Notes: generated from the sequence alone by a model not told the origin. Shown: positions 1 to 6,779, counted from the stretch's first letter. The stretch: DNA of 11,397 nucleotides from Deltaproteobacteria bacterium (GCA_016218095.1 JACREV010000120.1:1-11397), one strand, 5' to 3'. Translations and numbers: made by a program.

Positions 1-590
1 ATGACGCCCTTCCATCCGAGGAAGGCCCCTATCATGGCGAGGAGCTTTATGTCGCCCCCGCCCATGCCGTCGTGGCCGGTAAGGAGGAGGTAGGCCGCGG
101 CTATGCCGAAGAGTATGCCGCCGCCGAAGGCCGCGCCTATGAGCGCGTCGGCCATGCCGACGGGCATTACCCACGATATCGCGAGCCCAATGACTATGCC
201 GGGGAGGCTGATGACATCCGGGATTATCTGGTGCTTAAGGTCGATGAACGTGACGACGATGAGCGCGGAGACAAAGGCGAAGTAGACGAAGAGTGTGATG
301 CCGTATCCGAACCTGACGGCGAGGAGCACGGCGAAAATGGCGGTCAGGGCCTCGACGAGCGGGTATTTGATAGAGAGCGGCGCACCGCAACACGCGGCCC
401 TGCCCCTCAAAACGAACCAGCCGATTATGGGTATATTATAATAGAAAGGGATATTCGCGCCGCAAGCGGGACACCTCGACGGCGGAGAGACGACGGAGAC
501 CTTCTCCGGGAGGCGGCAGATGCAGACGTTCAGGAAGCTCCCTACAACGGCCCCGAACAGAAAAGGCAGGATATAGAGAGCGTCAGGCAT
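1..590 (-). CDS. pilD: Type IV prepilin peptidase (A24 family), 3' end outside the window
   Basis: This is an inner-membrane aspartyl protease that cleaves the leader of type IV pilins and type II secretion pseudopilins and usually N-methylates the new N terminus. 196 residues are visible from an ATG at 590. GSFLNVCICRLP (17-28) is the N-terminal family motif. The cytoplasmic zinc loop has CPAC (C40, C43) and then ACCG (C67, C68). The catalytic aspartates are D117 in FIDL and D180 in GMGGGDIKL, and hydrophobic segments fill the rest. The family is usually about 250 residues, so roughly the last 50-60 lie beyond base 1. GCAGG precedes the ATG by about 8 nt; an in-frame TTG directly before it is an alternative start, and a stop lies just upstream. 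It begins 29 bp after the HEPN gene and is probably co-transcribed with it. The second zinc pair is CC rather than CxxC. No pilus structural gene is nearby. Confidence 0.93.
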   Translation of the reverse strand, partial: MPDALYILPFLFGAVVGSFLNVCICRLPEKVSVVSPPSRCPACGANIPFYYNIPIIGWFVLRGRAACCGAPLSIKYPLVEALTAIFAVLLAVRFGYGITLFVYFAFVSALIVVTFIDLKHQIIPDVISLPGIVIGLAISWVMPVGMADALIGAAFGGGILFGIAAAYLLLTGHDGMGGGDIKLLAMIGAFLGWKGV

Positions 591-619
591 CAAAAATACC
601 TGCTACCATGGAACCTTCT

Positions 620-1042
620 TCACATGGTCTCCGGCAGAAAACTCTTCCTCTTCCTCTCGACCACGGCGATTATGTCTGAGGCCTGCTTCACCGCGTCCTT
701 CGAGTCCTTCTCGGTTATGACGTCCGCGGGTATGCCGCCGGGTATGGCGTCCGGGAACCGGGAGGTCTTGTAGTAGATGTCGAGGCTCGTCGAGGTCCCT
801 ATGAAAGACCTGAACTCCTCCTCGTAGGTCATGGCGCGGTCGATGAGCTCTACGACCGAGCGCGTCTCTCTGGCGTCCTCGCCGTTAAAGAAGAGGAACG
901 CGCGTAGCGACTTCGCCGCGCTCTGCTGCGCCCAGAAACAGGCCGGGGCGAAAAACCCGCCCTGCTGGTTCCATTCGGCGGCGCGCAGGTCGTACTCCGC
1001 CTGCCTCAACCACCTGTCAGCCTCTTTTGCGAAAAGCCCCAC
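620..1042 (-). CDS. HEPN domain-containing protein
   Basis: This 140-residue protein fits the short HEPN family (PF05168-like). The helical N-terminal half has W11, AEYDLRAAEW (15-24) and AQQSAAKSLRAFLF (38-51), matching the family pattern of an AxxDL helix followed by QQxxEKxLKAxL. The C-terminal half has the YKTSRFPD (91-98) and GGIP elements and a final helix. HEPN proteins are often RNases in toxin pairs with a minimal nucleotidyltransferase, using an RxxxxH motif. Here the equivalent stretch reads RETRSVVEL (58-66) and the protein contains no histidine, so RNase activity by that motif is unlikely. No nucleotidyltransferase gene is adjacent. The start is GTG at 1042, supported by AGGAGG at 1048-1053 with a 5-nt spacer. 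The molecular role is unknown. Confidence 0.85.
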   Translation of the reverse strand: MGLFAKEADRWLRQAEYDLRAAEWNQQGGFFAPACFWAQQSAAKSLRAFLFFNGEDARETRSVVELIDRAMTYEEEFRSFIGTSTSLDIYYKTSRFPDAIPGGIPADVITEKDSKDAVKQASDIIAVVERKRKSFLPETM

Positions 1043-1079
1043 GCCGGCCTCCTGTTTTTAAAAAGGTTAAAGATACTGG

Positions 1080-1104
1080 ATTCCCGCTTAAAGCGTGCGG
1101 GAAT
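1080..1104. repeat. REP-like palindrome (ATTCCCGC/GCGGGAAT)
   Basis: A perfect 8-bp inverted repeat (1080-1087 with 1097-1104) encloses a 9-nt loop, followed by GACG. It sits in the 103-bp gap between argJ and the HEPN gene. Palindromes of this TGGATTCCCGC...GCGGGAATGACG type are dispersed in many bacterial genomes, so I read it as one member of such a family. It has no adjacent T-run on the minus strand and is not a canonical intrinsic terminator. A protective role at the 3' end of the argJ transcript is possible but not shown. Confidence 0.6.
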
Positions 1105-1145
1105 GACGGTTGAGCTGATCACCCAAAACCCAGAGGGGACGGTGT

Positions 1146-2378
1146 TCAAGTCCTGTAAGCCGAGTTTATCTTAACATACTCGTAAGAGAGGTCGGTTGTC
1201 CAGAGTTTTGAGGCGCCCTTGCCTGATTTAAGGTTTATCTCGACCGACACGTCCCTGGTCTTTATGGCGTCGGCCGCTTCGGTTTCCTTGCCTGTGTCGA
1301 GGCCGTTCCTTACGACCTCGACCCCGTTGAACGCTATTCTGACCTTTTCCTCTTTCAACGCTATCCCGGCCCTGCCGAGCGCCGCGAGTATCCTCCCCCA
1401 GTTAGGGTCGCCCCCGAAGAAGGCTGTCTTGACGAGCATGGATTCAGCCACTGTCTTCGCGCCCTTTTTAGCGTCTTTATCCGAGGCCGCGCCTTTTACG
1501 CTTATTTCCAGAAAGCGCGTCGCGCCCTCGCCGTCTCTCACTATCATCTGCGCGAGCGTAATCGAGACCTCAGAGAGGGCCTTCACAAAAGCCCTGTAGC
1601 CGGGTGTGCCGTCTTTTATCTCAACGCCGCTTGCTCCGTTTGCGAATATCATCGAGGTGTCGTTCGTGGAGGTGTCGTTGTCTACGAGGATGGAGTTGAA
1701 GGAGGCGTCTACCGCGATTTTCAGCGCCTTTTTTAAAACTGAGGTTTTGATCTTCGCGTCTGTCAAAAAATAAGAGAGGAGCGTTGCCATGTTCGGGCAT
1801 ATCATGCCCGCGCCCTTGGCGATGCCGCCGATGGTTACGGTCTTCGACCCTATCCTTATCTCTTTTACGGCCGCTTTCGGGAATGCGTCGGTCGTCATTA
1901 TGGCTTCAGTCGCAGGGGCGAGGCCATCGTAGCTCAGGCCTTTTATGAGAGCGGGGACCGCGGCCTCTACCTTCTCGTAAGGCAGGGGCACGCCGATGAC
2001 GCCTGTGGATGAAACGAGTATCTCGCCTTCTTTAAGGCCGAGGGCGCGCTCTATGTACGAGGTCATCGCGAGCGCCGCCTTCATGCCGTTTTTCCCGGTG
2101 CAGGCGTTGGCGTTCCCGCTGTTTACGACGACCCCCCTTGAGACACCCTTTTTTATCCTCTCGATGCCGAGGATGACCGGCGCGGCCTTGACCTTGTTGG
2201 TGGTGAACAGCGCGGCGGATGAGGCGGGGAGATCGCTCAATATCAGCGCCAGGTCCTTCCTGCCGTTCTTCTTGATACCCGCAACTACCCCGGATGCCTT
2301 GAAGCCCGGGACGATGAATTCAGGGAGCTTGTAGTCAGCCGGACCGCCCCCATTCCCGCCATCTCTTTTGAAGTCCAT
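1146..2378 (-). CDS. argJ: ArgJ: glutamate N-acetyltransferase (bifunctional ornithine acetyltransferase/N-acetylglutamate synthase)
   Basis: ArgJ transfers the acetyl group of N-acetylornithine to glutamate in the cyclic arginine pathway; bifunctional forms also use acetyl-CoA to make N-acetylglutamate. The 410-residue length is normal for the family. Visible motifs are NSGNANACTG (86-95), SSTGVIG (123-129, oxyanion-hole TG), KGAGMICPNMATLL (188-201), GGDPNWGRILAALG near 325-340 and the typical C-terminal end AYRT. The protein should self-cleave between A198 and T199, leaving T199 as the N-terminal nucleophile of the beta chain. The ATG at 2378 is supported by AAGGA with a 6-nt spacer. The first 18 residues are Gly-rich and not conserved in the family. 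It stands alone between secA and the HEPN gene with no other arg gene beside it. The sequence does not settle whether it is mono- or bifunctional. Confidence 0.97.
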   Translation of the reverse strand: MDFKRDGGNGGGPADYKLPEFIVPGFKASGVVAGIKKNGRKDLALILSDLPASSAALFTTNKVKAAPVILGIERIKKGVSRGVVVNSGNANACTGKNGMKAALAMTSYIERALGLKEGEILVSSTGVIGVPLPYEKVEAAVPALIKGLSYDGLAPATEAIMTTDAFPKAAVKEIRIGSKTVTIGGIAKGAGMICPNMATLLSYFLTDAKIKTSVLKKALKIAVDASFNSILVDNDTSTNDTSMIFANGASGVEIKDGTPGYRAFVKALSEVSITLAQMIVRDGEGATRFLEISVKGAASDKDAKKGAKTVAESMLVKTAFFGGDPNWGRILAALGRAGIALKEEKVRIAFNGVEVVRNGLDTGKETEAADAIKTRDVSVEINLKSGKGASKLWTTDLSYEYVKINSAYRT

Positions 2379-2433
2379 CTAAAGTCCTTGATCAGAAAAT
2401 TCTCTGCAGTTTGCTACGTGGTTGCTTTATAAA

Positions 2434-2470
2434 CCCCTCCCCTTGACAAGGGGAGGCGGGGAGGGGTGGT
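2434..2470. repeat. CCCCTCC-type palindromic repeat, copy 1
   Basis: The arms 2436-2445 (CCTCCCCTTG) and 2447-2456 (CAAGGGGAGG) form a 10-bp inverted repeat around one base, followed by a second GGGGAGGGG block at 2458-2466 that can also pair with 2434-2442. It lies between secA and argJ. The same unit recurs in inverted orientation a few bases away, pointing to a dispersed repeat family rather than a one-off hairpin. Confidence 0.65.
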
Positions 2471-2483
2471 TTAAAATGAAGAA

Positions 2484-2517
2484 CGACCTCCCCTAGCCCC
2501 TCCTTGGTAAGGAGGGG
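2484..2517. repeat. CCCCTCC-type palindromic repeat, copy 2 (inverted)
   Basis: The arms 2497-2505 (CCCCTCCTT) and 2509-2517 (AAGGAGGGG) form a 9-bp stem with a 3-nt loop. The preceding CCTCCCCTA block (2488-2495) corresponds, on the opposite strand, to the tail block of copy 1. Both copies therefore show a palindrome plus a G-rich tail and face each other across an AT-rich spacer of about 13 bp. Read through from secA, the pair could fold into one large hairpin and may end or stabilise the secA message. There is no clear T-run. Confidence 0.6.
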
Positions 2518-2580
2518 AACTGAACTCTATAGTTTGTACGCCGGAGTTAAGCCTCGAAACTTTAATTTATGCCTGCTGGC

Positions 2581-5319
2581 TTATTTTGCCCCGCAACAGC
2601 GCTTATATTTCAGCCCGCTCCCGCACGGGCACGGGTCGTTCCTGCCGATTTTATCGCCGTGGCGGGTGACGGGGGCCTCTTTCTGCTCTTCATCCGTCTC
2701 CTCCTCGCCCCTGCTGTATTTAAGGCGCTCAGGCTTCGGCCTCCTCTCGGGCTCTGCGGCGGGCCTTGCGGCGGCAGGGGTGTTGGCCGCTGCCGCGGGA
2801 ACGGTCTCTTCCTCCCTTTCCCTTATCTGGACCTTATATAACCTCTCGGCAACCTCTGTCTTGAACCTTAAGATCATCTCCACGAAGAGGTCGAAACCCT
2901 CCTTCTTGTACTCCTGGAGCGGGTTCTTCTGGCCGTATCCGCGCAGGCCTATGCCGCCCTTAAGGTGGTCCATTGAAAGGAGGTGGTCCTTCCAGAGGGT
3001 GTCGAGCGTATGGAGCATTATGACTTTTTCGAAGGAGGCGAACGGCGCGTCCCCAACGAGAGCGACCTTCTCTTCATAGGCCTTGAAGACATGGTCGGTG
3101 ACGACGGAGGCAAGCGCGTCCCTGCCGACGGATTCGATATCGCGCGCCGTTGTCTGGACCCCGAACTGCTGATGGAGCCCGTCGAGCAAGGGCTTCAGGT
3201 CCCGGTCCTCAGGGTGCGACTTCTCGTCTATGTGGGTGTTGATTATGCTCTCGGAGACCTCCTGGGTGAACTCCTTCACCATGTCCCGCAAGCCCGCCTC
3301 GGAGAGTATCTGCTTCCTGTAGCCGTAGACGACCTCCCTCTGCTGGTTCATAACGTCGTCGTACTCAAGCAAGTGCTTCCTTATGTCGAAGTTGTGCGCC
3401 TCCACCTTCTTCTGGGCGTTCTCGATGGCCCTTGATACGAGCCCGTGCTCGATCGGCACGTCCTCTTCCATGCCGATCTTGCTCATGATCGAGGCTATCC
3501 TGTCGCTCCCAAAAATGCGCAAGAGGTCGTCTTCGAGCGAGAGATAGAACCGGGAAGAGCCAGGGTCTCCCTGACGGCCCGCGCGGCCTCTGAGCTGGTT
3601 GTCTATGCGGCGGGACTCGTGCCTCTCGGTGCCTATGATGTGGAGGCCCCCCAATGAGAGGACCTTCTGCTTTTCCTCTTCGCAGAGCACCCTCGCCTTT
3701 GCGAGAGCGTCTTTATACTCATCGGTCGCATCGTCCTTGCCCGCGCGCGAGGCGGCGAGGTACTCGGGGTTGCCGCCGAGGAGGATGTCGGTGCCCCTGC
3801 CGGCCATGTTCGTCGAGATGGTGACGGATTTGAGTCTGCCCGCCTGCGCGACTATCTCGGCCTCCCTCTCGTGGGCCTTGGCGTTGAGGACATGGTGCGC
3901 GACGTTATGGCTGGCAAGGAGCTTGGAGAGCTTTTCGGAGTCGTCGATGGAGATGGTCCCGACGAGGCAGGGCCTCCCCTTTTTGTTCCACTCCTCTATT
4001 TCCTTTACGACGGCCCTGAATTTTTCCTTCTTCGTCTTGTAGACGAGGTCGGTGTTGTCGGTCCTCTCAAGCGGCTTGTTCGTCGGTATTATCATGACCT
4101 CGAGGTTGTATATCGAGTGGAACTCGGAAGCCTCGGTGTCGGCGGTGCCGGTCATGCCGGAGAGCTTATTGTACATCCTGAAGTAGTTCTGGAAGGTGAT
4201 CGTCGCCAGCGTCTGGTTCTCGTTCTCGATCTTGGCGTTCTCCTTCGCCTCGACCGCCTGATGGAGCCCGTCCGACCAGCGCCTGCCGGGCATGAGCCTT
4301 CCGGTGAACTCGTCTACTATTATGACCTGGTCGTCCTTGACCACGTAGTCGATGTCCCTGTGGAAGAGGACGTGTGCGCGCAGCGCCTGGTTCACGTGGT
4401 GGAGCGTCTCTATGTTCTCCGGGTCGTAGAGGTTCTCGAGGCTGAGGAGCTCTTCGACCTTTTCGACACCCTCATCGGTCATGAGGACCTGCCGCGCCTT
4501 CTCGTCGACCGTGTAGTGGGCGTCTTTATTGAGCCCGGGGATTATCCTGTTTATCGTGTAGTACTTATCCGTCGAGTCTTCGGTAGGGCCGGAGATGATG
4601 AGCGGCGTCCTCGCCTCGTCTATGAGGATGGAGTCGACCTCGTCGACTATGGCGAAGTTGAGTTCCCTCTGGACGTACTCTTCGAGGGAGAACTTCATGT
4701 TGTCTCTAAGGTAATCGAAGCCGAACTCGTTGTTCGTGCCGTAGGTGATGTCTGCGTTGTAGGCCTCTTTCCTCGAGCAGGGCCTTAAGTGTATGAAGCT
4801 CCCGCTGTCCCTGTAGGAGGGGTCGTAGACGAAGCTCGCCTCGTGCTGGATGACGCCGACGGAAAGGCCGAGGGCGTTATATAGCGCGCCCATCCAGTGC
4901 GAGTCCCTCTTGGCGAGGTAGTCGTTCACCGTGACGAGGTGCGCGCCCTTGCCGGTCAGGGCGTTCAGGTAGAGGGCGAGGGTGGCCACAAGCGTCTTTC
5001 CCTCTCCGGTCTTCATCTCGGATATCTTGCCTTCGTGGAGGACCATCGCGCCCATGAGCTGGACGTCGAAGTGGCGCATCTTAAGGCGCCGCCAGGAGGC
5101 CTCCCGGCAGGCCGCGAAGGCCTCGGGCAGCACGTCGTCCAGGTCCTTGCCGGAGGCGAGCTCCTCCTTGAAGCGCTTCGTAAGGTCCTTGAACTCCTCG
5201 TCGCGGAGGGCCTTCATCTTCGGCTCGAGGGAGTTTATCTTCTCGACTATGGGCTGTAGCCTCTTTACCTCCCTGTCGTTCTTGGAGCCGAAGACCTTTT
5301 TAAGCAGGTTGTTTAACAT
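2581..5319 (-). CDS. secA: SecA, protein translocase ATPase
   Basis: SecA is the motor ATPase that pushes unfolded preproteins through SecYEG at the inner membrane. From the ATG at 5319 it is 912 residues, a normal length. In order: Walker A MKTGEGKT (102-109, K108), ITYGTNNEFGFDYLRDNM (191-208) in nucleotide-binding domain 1, VDEVDSILIDEARTP (225-239, Walker B), GMTGTADTEASEF, TNMAGRGTDILLGG and QLRGRAGRQGDPGSSRF in the second motor domain, the helical wing/scaffold, an Ala/Pro/Glu-rich linker, and the zinc tail NDPCPCGSG with C897, C899, C908 and C909 (CxCx8CC, for SecB/ribosome contact). I chose 5319 because it gives the typical MLNNLLKKVFGSKNDR N terminus and has GGAG four bases upstream. 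An in-frame ATG at 5355 adds 12 residues but has no ribosome-binding site. The gene has its own upstream promoter (5410-5437). No inteins, breaks or missing motifs are seen. Confidence 0.98.
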   Translation of the reverse strand: MLNNLLKKVFGSKNDREVKRLQPIVEKINSLEPKMKALRDEEFKDLTKRFKEELASGKDLDDVLPEAFAACREASWRRLKMRHFDVQLMGAMVLHEGKISEMKTGEGKTLVATLALYLNALTGKGAHLVTVNDYLAKRDSHWMGALYNALGLSVGVIQHEASFVYDPSYRDSGSFIHLRPCSRKEAYNADITYGTNNEFGFDYLRDNMKFSLEEYVQRELNFAIVDEVDSILIDEARTPLIISGPTEDSTDKYYTINRIIPGLNKDAHYTVDEKARQVLMTDEGVEKVEELLSLENLYDPENIETLHHVNQALRAHVLFHRDIDYVVKDDQVIIVDEFTGRLMPGRRWSDGLHQAVEAKENAKIENENQTLATITFQNYFRMYNKLSGMTGTADTEASEFHSIYNLEVMIIPTNKPLERTDNTDLVYKTKKEKFRAVVKEIEEWNKKGRPCLVGTISIDDSEKLSKLLASHNVAHHVLNAKAHEREAEIVAQAGRLKSVTISTNMAGRGTDILLGGNPEYLAASRAGKDDATDEYKDALAKARVLCEEEKQKVLSLGGLHIIGTERHESRRIDNQLRGRAGRQGDPGSSRFYLSLEDDLLRIFGSDRIASIMSKIGMEEDVPIEHGLVSRAIENAQKKVEAHNFDIRKHLLEYDDVMNQQREVVYGYRKQILSEAGLRDMVKEFTQEVSESIINTHIDEKSHPEDRDLKPLLDGLHQQFGVQTTARDIESVGRDALASVVTDHVFKAYEEKVALVGDAPFASFEKVIMLHTLDTLWKDHLLSMDHLKGGIGLRGYGQKNPLQEYKKEGFDLFVEMILRFKTEVAERLYKVQIREREEETVPAAAANTPAAARPAAEPERRPKPERLKYSRGEEETDEEQKEAPVTRHGDKIGRNDPCPCGSGLKYKRCCGAK

Positions 5320-5332
5320 GTCTCTCCGATAG

Positions 5333-5347
5333 GGGGCCTTAAGCCCC
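5333..5347 (-). promoter_or_regulatory. GC-rich hairpin in the secA leader
   Basis: The arms GGGGC and GCCCC (5343-5347 with 5333-5337) enclose a 5-nt loop CTTAA/TTAAG. The hairpin sits just upstream of the GGAG ribosome-binding site for the ATG at 5319, inside the predicted leader of about 84 nt. A role in modulating secA translation is inference only; the stem is short. Confidence 0.35.
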
Positions 5348-5409
5348 TTTCCCATATATGATATTTAGTCTTTGATCAGGGTATGAATACAATTTGTCAT
5401 GATAGCACA

Positions 5410-5437
5410 ATTATACATATATTTCCACAGCGGGCAA
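5410..5437 (-). promoter_or_regulatory. Sigma-70-type promoter for secA
   Basis: Reading the minus strand, a -35 hexamer TTGCCC (5432-5437) is separated by 16 bp from a perfect TATAAT -10 (5410-5415), within an AT-rich patch that stands out from the GC-rich surroundings. The start of transcription would be near 5403, giving a leader of about 84 nt before the secA ATG. It lies downstream of the M23 terminator, so secA is probably transcribed independently. Confidence 0.7.
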
Positions 5438-5552
5438 AACCTTTTTTGTCCTCGCCGGACGGGCAATTCCGTATCGGGCGGCTTTGAGTCCGGAAGCCTA
5501 TGGAGCAACCCGATTTGAAACTGGCCGTACGCGGAGTACCGGTGCAGGCCAT

Positions 5553-5583
5553 AAAAAAGCCCTTCGGGACCTCCCGAAGGGCT
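5553..5583 (-). terminator. Intrinsic terminator after the M23 peptidase gene
   Basis: On the minus strand AGCCCTTCGGG pairs with CCCGAAGGGCT (5573-5583 with 5558-5568), an 11-bp stem with a 4-nt loop followed directly by six T (5553-5558). It begins 24 bp past the M23 stop codon. This is the clearest terminator in the window and separates the M23 gene from secA. Confidence 0.93.
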
Positions 5584-5607
5584 CAATCGATCAAGTAAAT
5601 CCAAAGC

Positions 5608-6516
5608 TCAGTTCAGGAGGTATCTCGCCGGGTCGACCGGGACTCCGTTCAGCGTGACCTCGTAATGGAGGTGAGGGCCGGTGGAGCGTCCGGTGTTGCC
5701 CATGAGCCCCAGCTTCGTCCCGCGCTTGACCTTCTGCCCCACTTTTACGAACGTCTGCGAGAGGTGGCCGTATGAGGTCTTGTAGCCGAAGCCGTGGAAT
5801 ACGGTGACCTTTTTCCCGAGCCCCTCGTCGTCAATGGCCTCTATCACGACCCCGTTTGCCGGGGCTACGACCGGCGTGCCGACCCTGTTCGCTATGTCAA
5901 TGCCCCTGTGGGGCTGCAGCGTGCCGGAGAACGGGGAGATCCTCTCGCCGAAGGCGGAAGTCACCCAGCCGCGCGCGGGCCATATCGACGGGGTCGAGGC
6001 GATGAACGAAGAGCGTTGCAGCATGTATTCGTGGAGGTCGGAAAAACTCGCCTTTTGATCGTTTACGCGGCCCTCGAGGTCTTGGAGCTCCGAACGCATA
6101 GCATCCTTCAGCCCTTTGGCCGCGCCTTCGATGGAGCTCAAGGGTTTTTCCTCCACGGGCCCGCCCATGCCCATTACCTGGTCCGGGATGGCGGACTTGG
6201 GCGTTCCGAGGTTCGCCATGGCGCGGAGCTTCCTGTCAAAGAGGTTCAGCTTTGACAACTCGGTCTCTATCTCCCCGATCCTGGCGCTGAACCACTGTAG
6301 CTCGAGCCTCTGGTCCTCGTTCTCCTTTTTAAGGGTGAAGAGGTCCGCCTTCTCGCCTTTTATACGTACATAGTCGTAGATGACAAAGGAGAGCGCGAGG
6401 AAGACGAGCGCTCCGAAGACGCCAATCCCCTTAAGAAGCCGCAGGGGGATACGGAACTGGCGGGCCTTCGACGCGTCGTCGGTAAGCACGAAAAATGTCA
6501 GAATACGCCTGCCCAA
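5608..6516 (-). CDS. Membrane-anchored M23-family metallopeptidase (LytM domain)
   Basis: This is a probable cell-wall (peptidoglycan cross-link) endopeptidase or amidase activator, anchored in the inner membrane with the catalytic domain outside. Of 302 residues, the short N terminus carries QFRIPLRLLK (20-29), a transmembrane helix spans about 28-48, and a Lys/Glu/Leu-rich likely coiled coil spans about 52-95. A second helical stretch covers about 130-165 and the LytM domain about 180-300. The zinc ligands H203 and D207 (HRGID) and H284 of HLH (282-284), plus the catalytic H251 (YGHLS), are all present, so it should be an active enzyme rather than a degenerate LytM activator. The start is TTG at 6516, preceded by GGAG about 8 nt upstream; it retains the usual family N terminus. 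A candidate promoter and long leader precede it, and a strong terminator follows, so it appears to be a single-gene unit just upstream of secA. Confidence 0.94.
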   Translation of the reverse strand: MGRRILTFFVLTDDASKARQFRIPLRLLKGIGVFGALVFLALSFVIYDYVRIKGEKADLFTLKKENEDQRLELQWFSARIGEIETELSKLNLFDRKLRAMANLGTPKSAIPDQVMGMGGPVEEKPLSSIEGAAKGLKDAMRSELQDLEGRVNDQKASFSDLHEYMLQRSSFIASTPSIWPARGWVTSAFGERISPFSGTLQPHRGIDIANRVGTPVVAPANGVVIEAIDDEGLGKKVTVFHGFGYKTSYGHLSQTFVKVGQKVKRGTKLGLMGNTGRSTGPHLHYEVTLNGVPVDPARYLLN

Positions 6517-6604
6517 CTGGTCGGCTCCCTCTTCAATATACTCTGATTGAATTTACGATTATCGGAAACGGCTGGTACTTGAGAGCGATGAACGGCGGGG
6601 CCTG

Positions 6605-6625
6605 AAAAAAGGCTTACACGGCCTT
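6605..6625 (-). terminator. Terminator-like hairpin in the M23 leader (possible attenuator)
   Basis: On the minus strand AAGGC pairs with GCCTT (6621-6625 with 6609-6613) around a 7-nt loop and runs into T-rich TTTTTT (6605-6610). A GGCC block at 6628-6631 could instead pair with the GGCC at 6620-6623. The stem is only 5 bp, so it is weaker than the one at 5553-5583. It could stop read-through from the Crp-family gene or, given a candidate promoter at 6693-6720, act inside the M23 leader. Confidence 0.4.
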
Positions 6626-6692
6626 CAGGCCTCTCCGAGGTTATGGAGAAGCATCTCCCTCTCCCCCTATTCAGACTCCCGAGTATGAATGG

Positions 6693-6720
6693 ATTAGCAC
6701 AATGTCGGAGGGCTTGTCAA
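6693..6720 (-). promoter_or_regulatory. Candidate promoter for the M23 peptidase gene
   Basis: On the minus strand a perfect TTGACA -35 (6715-6720) is followed after 16 bp by GCTAAT (6693-6698), a 4/6 match to the -10 consensus, with TGT immediately before it forming an extended -10 (TGn). Transcription would start near 6686, leaving a leader of about 170 nt before the TTG at 6516. The location between the end of the Crp-family gene and the M23 gene is sensible. Confidence 0.5.
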
Positions 6721-6733
6721 GGTTTAAAGACGG

Positions 6734-6772
6734 AAAAACACGCGCACTTACGATTGTTACACTTTTAGCGCG
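6734..6772 (-). terminator. Possible terminator after the Crp-family gene
   Basis: On the minus strand CGCGC (6768-6772) can pair with GCGCG (6741-6745), followed by TG and five T (6734-6738), starting 8 bp after the regulator's stop codon. The loop is long (22 nt), which weakens the call. Its place just after the last gene of the recN-to-crp string supports it. Confidence 0.35.
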
Positions 6773-6779
6773 ATTATCA

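Noticed and set aside
72..773. Plus-strand open frame of 233 codons
   Set aside because: It runs antisense across two supported genes (pilD and HEPN), and its highly charged Glu/Asp/Arg-rich translation is the shadow of a membrane protein read on the other strand.
1043..1145. A missing nucleotidyltransferase antitoxin partner next to the HEPN gene
   Set aside because: The gap is only 103 bp, holds a REP-like palindrome, and has no coding remnant; the other neighbour is pilD.
2443..2448. TTGACA -35 element on the plus strand
   Set aside because: It is the centre of the CCCCTTGACAAGGGG palindrome, has no -10 at proper spacing, and no gene follows on that strand.
3871..4788. Long open frame on the plus strand (305 codons)
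   Set aside because: It lies antisense to a complete, motif-rich secA; the translation is low-complexity Val/Leu/Asp/Glu-rich with no recognisable fold. Such antisense frames are expected in GC-rich genes.
5320..5355. Longer SecA starting at the ATG at 5355
   Set aside because: There is no ribosome-binding site before it, and the added residues are encoded by the leader hairpin; MLNNLLKK at 5319 is the typical SecA start.
5365..5604. Minus-strand open frame of 79 codons between the M23 gene and secA
   Set aside because: It starts with TTG without a ribosome-binding site, reads straight through the strong terminator hairpin and the secA promoter, and resembles nothing known.
6517..6692. Known c-di-GMP or c-di-AMP riboswitch before the M23 gene
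   Set aside because: I looked for the conserved core sequences of the GEMM and ydaO types and did not find them; only generic competing stems are seen.
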